From Actinomycetota bacterium (GTDB lineage Bacteria; Actinomycetota; Actinomycetes; Streptosporangiales; Streptosporangiaceae): 6,034 nucleotides of DNA. The notes under the pieces were generated by a model. That model was given only the letters and a program-made list of their open reading frames with translations, was not told the origin of the DNA and searched no databases. Positions 5,301 through 6,034 of the stretch are shown here, one piece after another. Positions within the stretch are counted from its first letter, which is position 1; each line of letters begins with the position of its first letter. The position numbers and the translations under genes are program-made. The stretch is taken from assembly GCA_003242605.1 (NCBI GenBank), contig QGUZ01000309.1:1-6034 (forward strand), given 5' to 3'.

Positions 5301-6034
5301 TCCCACACGATGCGGGGGCGCAGCTCGGCGAACTCCTCGCTCGGGTAGCGCCCGGCGAGCATGTCGAGCGTCGCCTCCAGCGCCGACCGGGGCAGCGTCG
5401 CGTACGGCGCAGCCCGGCGGACCACCCGCTCCAGCTCGTCGACGGTCCACTCGTCCATCGCGCACATCGCGACGATCTGCTGGGCGAGCACGTCGAGCGG
5501 GTTGCGCGGGTAGCGCAGCTCCTCGATCTCGCCGCGGCGCATGCGCTCGGCGACCACCGCGGTCTGCACCAGGTCGCCCCGGTACTTGGGGAAGATCACG
5601 CCCTTGGAGACCGCGCCCACCCGGTGCCCGGCGCGGCCGATGCGCTGCAGGCCGCTCGCCACGCTCGGCGGCGCCTCCACGCAGGCGACGAGGTCGACCG
5701 CGCCCATGTCGATGCCGAGCTCGAGGCTGGAGGTGGCCACCACCGCGGGCAGCCGCCCGGACTTGAGCGCCTCCTCGATGTGTGCCCGCTCCTGTTTCGA
5801 GACCGAGCCGTGGTGCGCCCGCGCCACCTCGCCGGACGGCCCGGCGGGCAGGCCGCGGCCGGTCCCGGCCTGCGCCATCATCCCGGCCGGGGCGAGGCGG
5901 GCCGGCGGCCCGTCCGGGGGCGGCGCGTCGGCCCCCGCCCCGCCGTTTCGGGACCCGCCCCGGGTCCGGTGCGCGCCCCGGGGGGGGGGCCGGGCGCGGG
6001 GGGCCCGCGCCTCCCCGGGTTCCCGGCCCCGGGC
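2330..6034 (-). CDS. lhr: ATP-dependent DNA repair helicase Lhr, N-terminus cut by window edge
   Basis: Lhr is a superfamily 2 ATPase that moves 3' to 5' on single-stranded DNA and unwinds duplexes, acting in DNA repair in the cytoplasm. The frame is open from the window edge to TGA at 2330-2332 (about 1234 codons seen). Numbering from an internal Met at 5881: ARAHHGSVS (20-28) and helicase motif V ATSSLELGIDMG (49-60), motif VI QRIGRAGHRVG (79-89), winged helix (about 129-179), the family beta-domain with TSGGTIPDRG (212-221) and LPFWHGD (282-288), then the DEAD/H-associated region and the long Lhr-specific C-terminal domain, ending GFHPTPRGLRLRV as in intact relatives. That C-terminal domain is known in mycobacterial Lhr to consist of winged helices and a glycosylase-like barrel and to tetramerise. 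From an approximately 1500-residue family length, roughly 260 N-terminal residues with Walker A and the DEAH-type box lie outside the window. The Met at 5881 is not the real start: the helicase core begins earlier and the frame stays open upstream through a Pro/Gly/Arg-rich stretch. No frameshift or stop interrupts the gene. The downstream neighbour converges, so lhr ends its transcription unit here. Confidence 0.95.
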   Translation of the reverse strand, partial: ARGREPGEARAPRARPPPRGAHRTRGGSRNGGAGADAPPPDGPPARLAPAGMMAQAGTGRGLPAGPSGEVARAHHGSVSKQERAHIEEALKSGRLPAVVATSSLELGIDMGAVDLVACVEAPPSVASGLQRIGRAGHRVGAVSKGVIFPKYRGDLVQTAVVAERMRRGEIEELRYPRNPLDVLAQQIVAMCAMDEWTVDELERVVRRAAPYATLPRSALEATLDMLAGRYPSEEFAELRPRIVWDRVTGTLRGRPGAQRLAVTSGGTIPDRGLFGVYLAGGDTNARVGELDEEMVYESRVGDVFVLGATSWRIEDIGPDRVLVSPAPGQPGKLPFWHGDAPGRPVELGRAIGAFLRELSGAKAEQAVARARAAGLDDYAVGNLLAYLREQREATGYVPDDRTLVVERFHDELGDWRVVVHSPYGARVHAPWALAIARRLRERYGVDVQAVHSDDGIVLRVPDTLDGAPSDVAVFDPEEIERIVVEELGGSALFASRFRECAARALLLPRRHPGRRTPLWQQRQRAAHLLGVASKYGSFPVVLETMRECLQDVFDVPGLVGLMRDIAARRVRVVEVETSQASPFAASLLFRYVEAFMYEGDAPLAERRAQALALDTSLLAELLGQADLRELLDPDVIAETERELARLDRPLRDAEDLADLLRSHGPLLAEDVTVRGGDPAWLHDLEAARRAIRVRVAGIEQWAAIEDAARLRDALGVPPPVGVPQAFLEPVPDPLGDLVARHARTRGPFAAATAATRFGLGVAVVTDALRRLAAEGRVVSGEFRPGGRGEEWCDAGVLRLLRRRSLARLRREIEPVAPEVLAAFSPVWHGIPAPERGPQGIDALVTAIERLQGAAVPASALETLVLPARVPGYTPAMLDELTSSGEVIWAGQGALPGGDGWVALYFADTAPLLLPEPAEITMTPLHEAVLEALSGGGALFFRDLSDRVGSLDDSALVAALWDLVWAGRVSGDTLAPLRAALGTGRPAHRPRTTRRRRAVLPTRSGPPTVAGRWWALPRPAADATQRAHAQAETLLERHGVLTRGAVAAERPPGGFAAVYQVLRAFEESGRCRRGYFVEGLGGAQFALPGAVDRMRAMAPSASAAVSGGGDPERSPQAVVLAAADPANPYGAALPWPDRPGDPAHRPGRKAGALVVLVGGRLALYVERGGKSVLSFAEGDELRAAVEALAAAVRGGTLGALTVERADGDPITESPLAALLEAAGFHPTPRGLRLRV

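Noticed and set aside
2247..5465. Second minus-strand open frame of over 1000 codons overlapping lhr
   Set aside because: It is a shifted reading of lhr with extreme Arg/Ala/Gly composition and no family motifs; the other frame carries the helicase motifs and the proper Lhr C-terminus.
1..6034. CRISPR array, insertion sequence or attachment site
   Set aside because: No regularly spaced repeats, terminal inverted repeats with a transposase, or tRNA-associated duplications were seen.

Overview
The window looks like a chromosomal fragment from a very high-GC actinomycete, possibly of the Streptosporangiales or Streptomyces type. The reasons are the G/C-dominated third codon positions on both strands, a full-length-type Lhr helicase, an XRE helix-turn-helix fused to a STAND NTPase, and a secreted inhibitor-type small protein with two disulfides. 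Species cannot be fixed from the sequence alone. Both outer edges (about 1-110 and 5980-6034) carry long G or C homopolymers and degrade into low-complexity coding, so they may be contig ends of reduced quality.

Layout: (1) 1-1417, minus strand: an XRE-type helix-turn-helix followed by an nSTAND1-type NTPase domain. It is cut at its C-terminus by the window edge; relatives usually continue into WD40 or similar sensor repeats. Its Walker A loop lacks the catalytic lysine, while the Walker B is kept. (2) 1418-1582: a divergent intergenic region, less GC-rich than its flanks, with a perfect 8-bp palindrome and several TGACG/CGTCA half-sites. (3) 1583-2014, plus strand: a small secreted protein with four cysteines, of the peptidase inhibitor I36 (SMPI-like, beta/gamma-crystallin fold) type. 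(4) 2015-2329: a convergent intergenic region with a short hairpin right at the stop codon, a strong 50-nt hairpin terminator, and a weaker hairpin next to the lhr stop. (5) 2330-6034, minus strand: the C-terminal four fifths of Lhr, a superfamily 2 DNA repair helicase, cut at its N-terminus by the window edge.

The I36-like gene and the HTH-nSTAND gene diverge from one control region, so the regulator may control the exported protein, itself, or both; this is inference from layout. The lhr gene converges on the pair and appears functionally separate (DNA repair). Nothing in the window is a CRISPR array, RNA gene or mobile element. The most interesting points are the lysine-less STAND switch next to a secreted inhibitor, the intergenic half-sites, and the absence of a glycosylase gene directly downstream of lhr.
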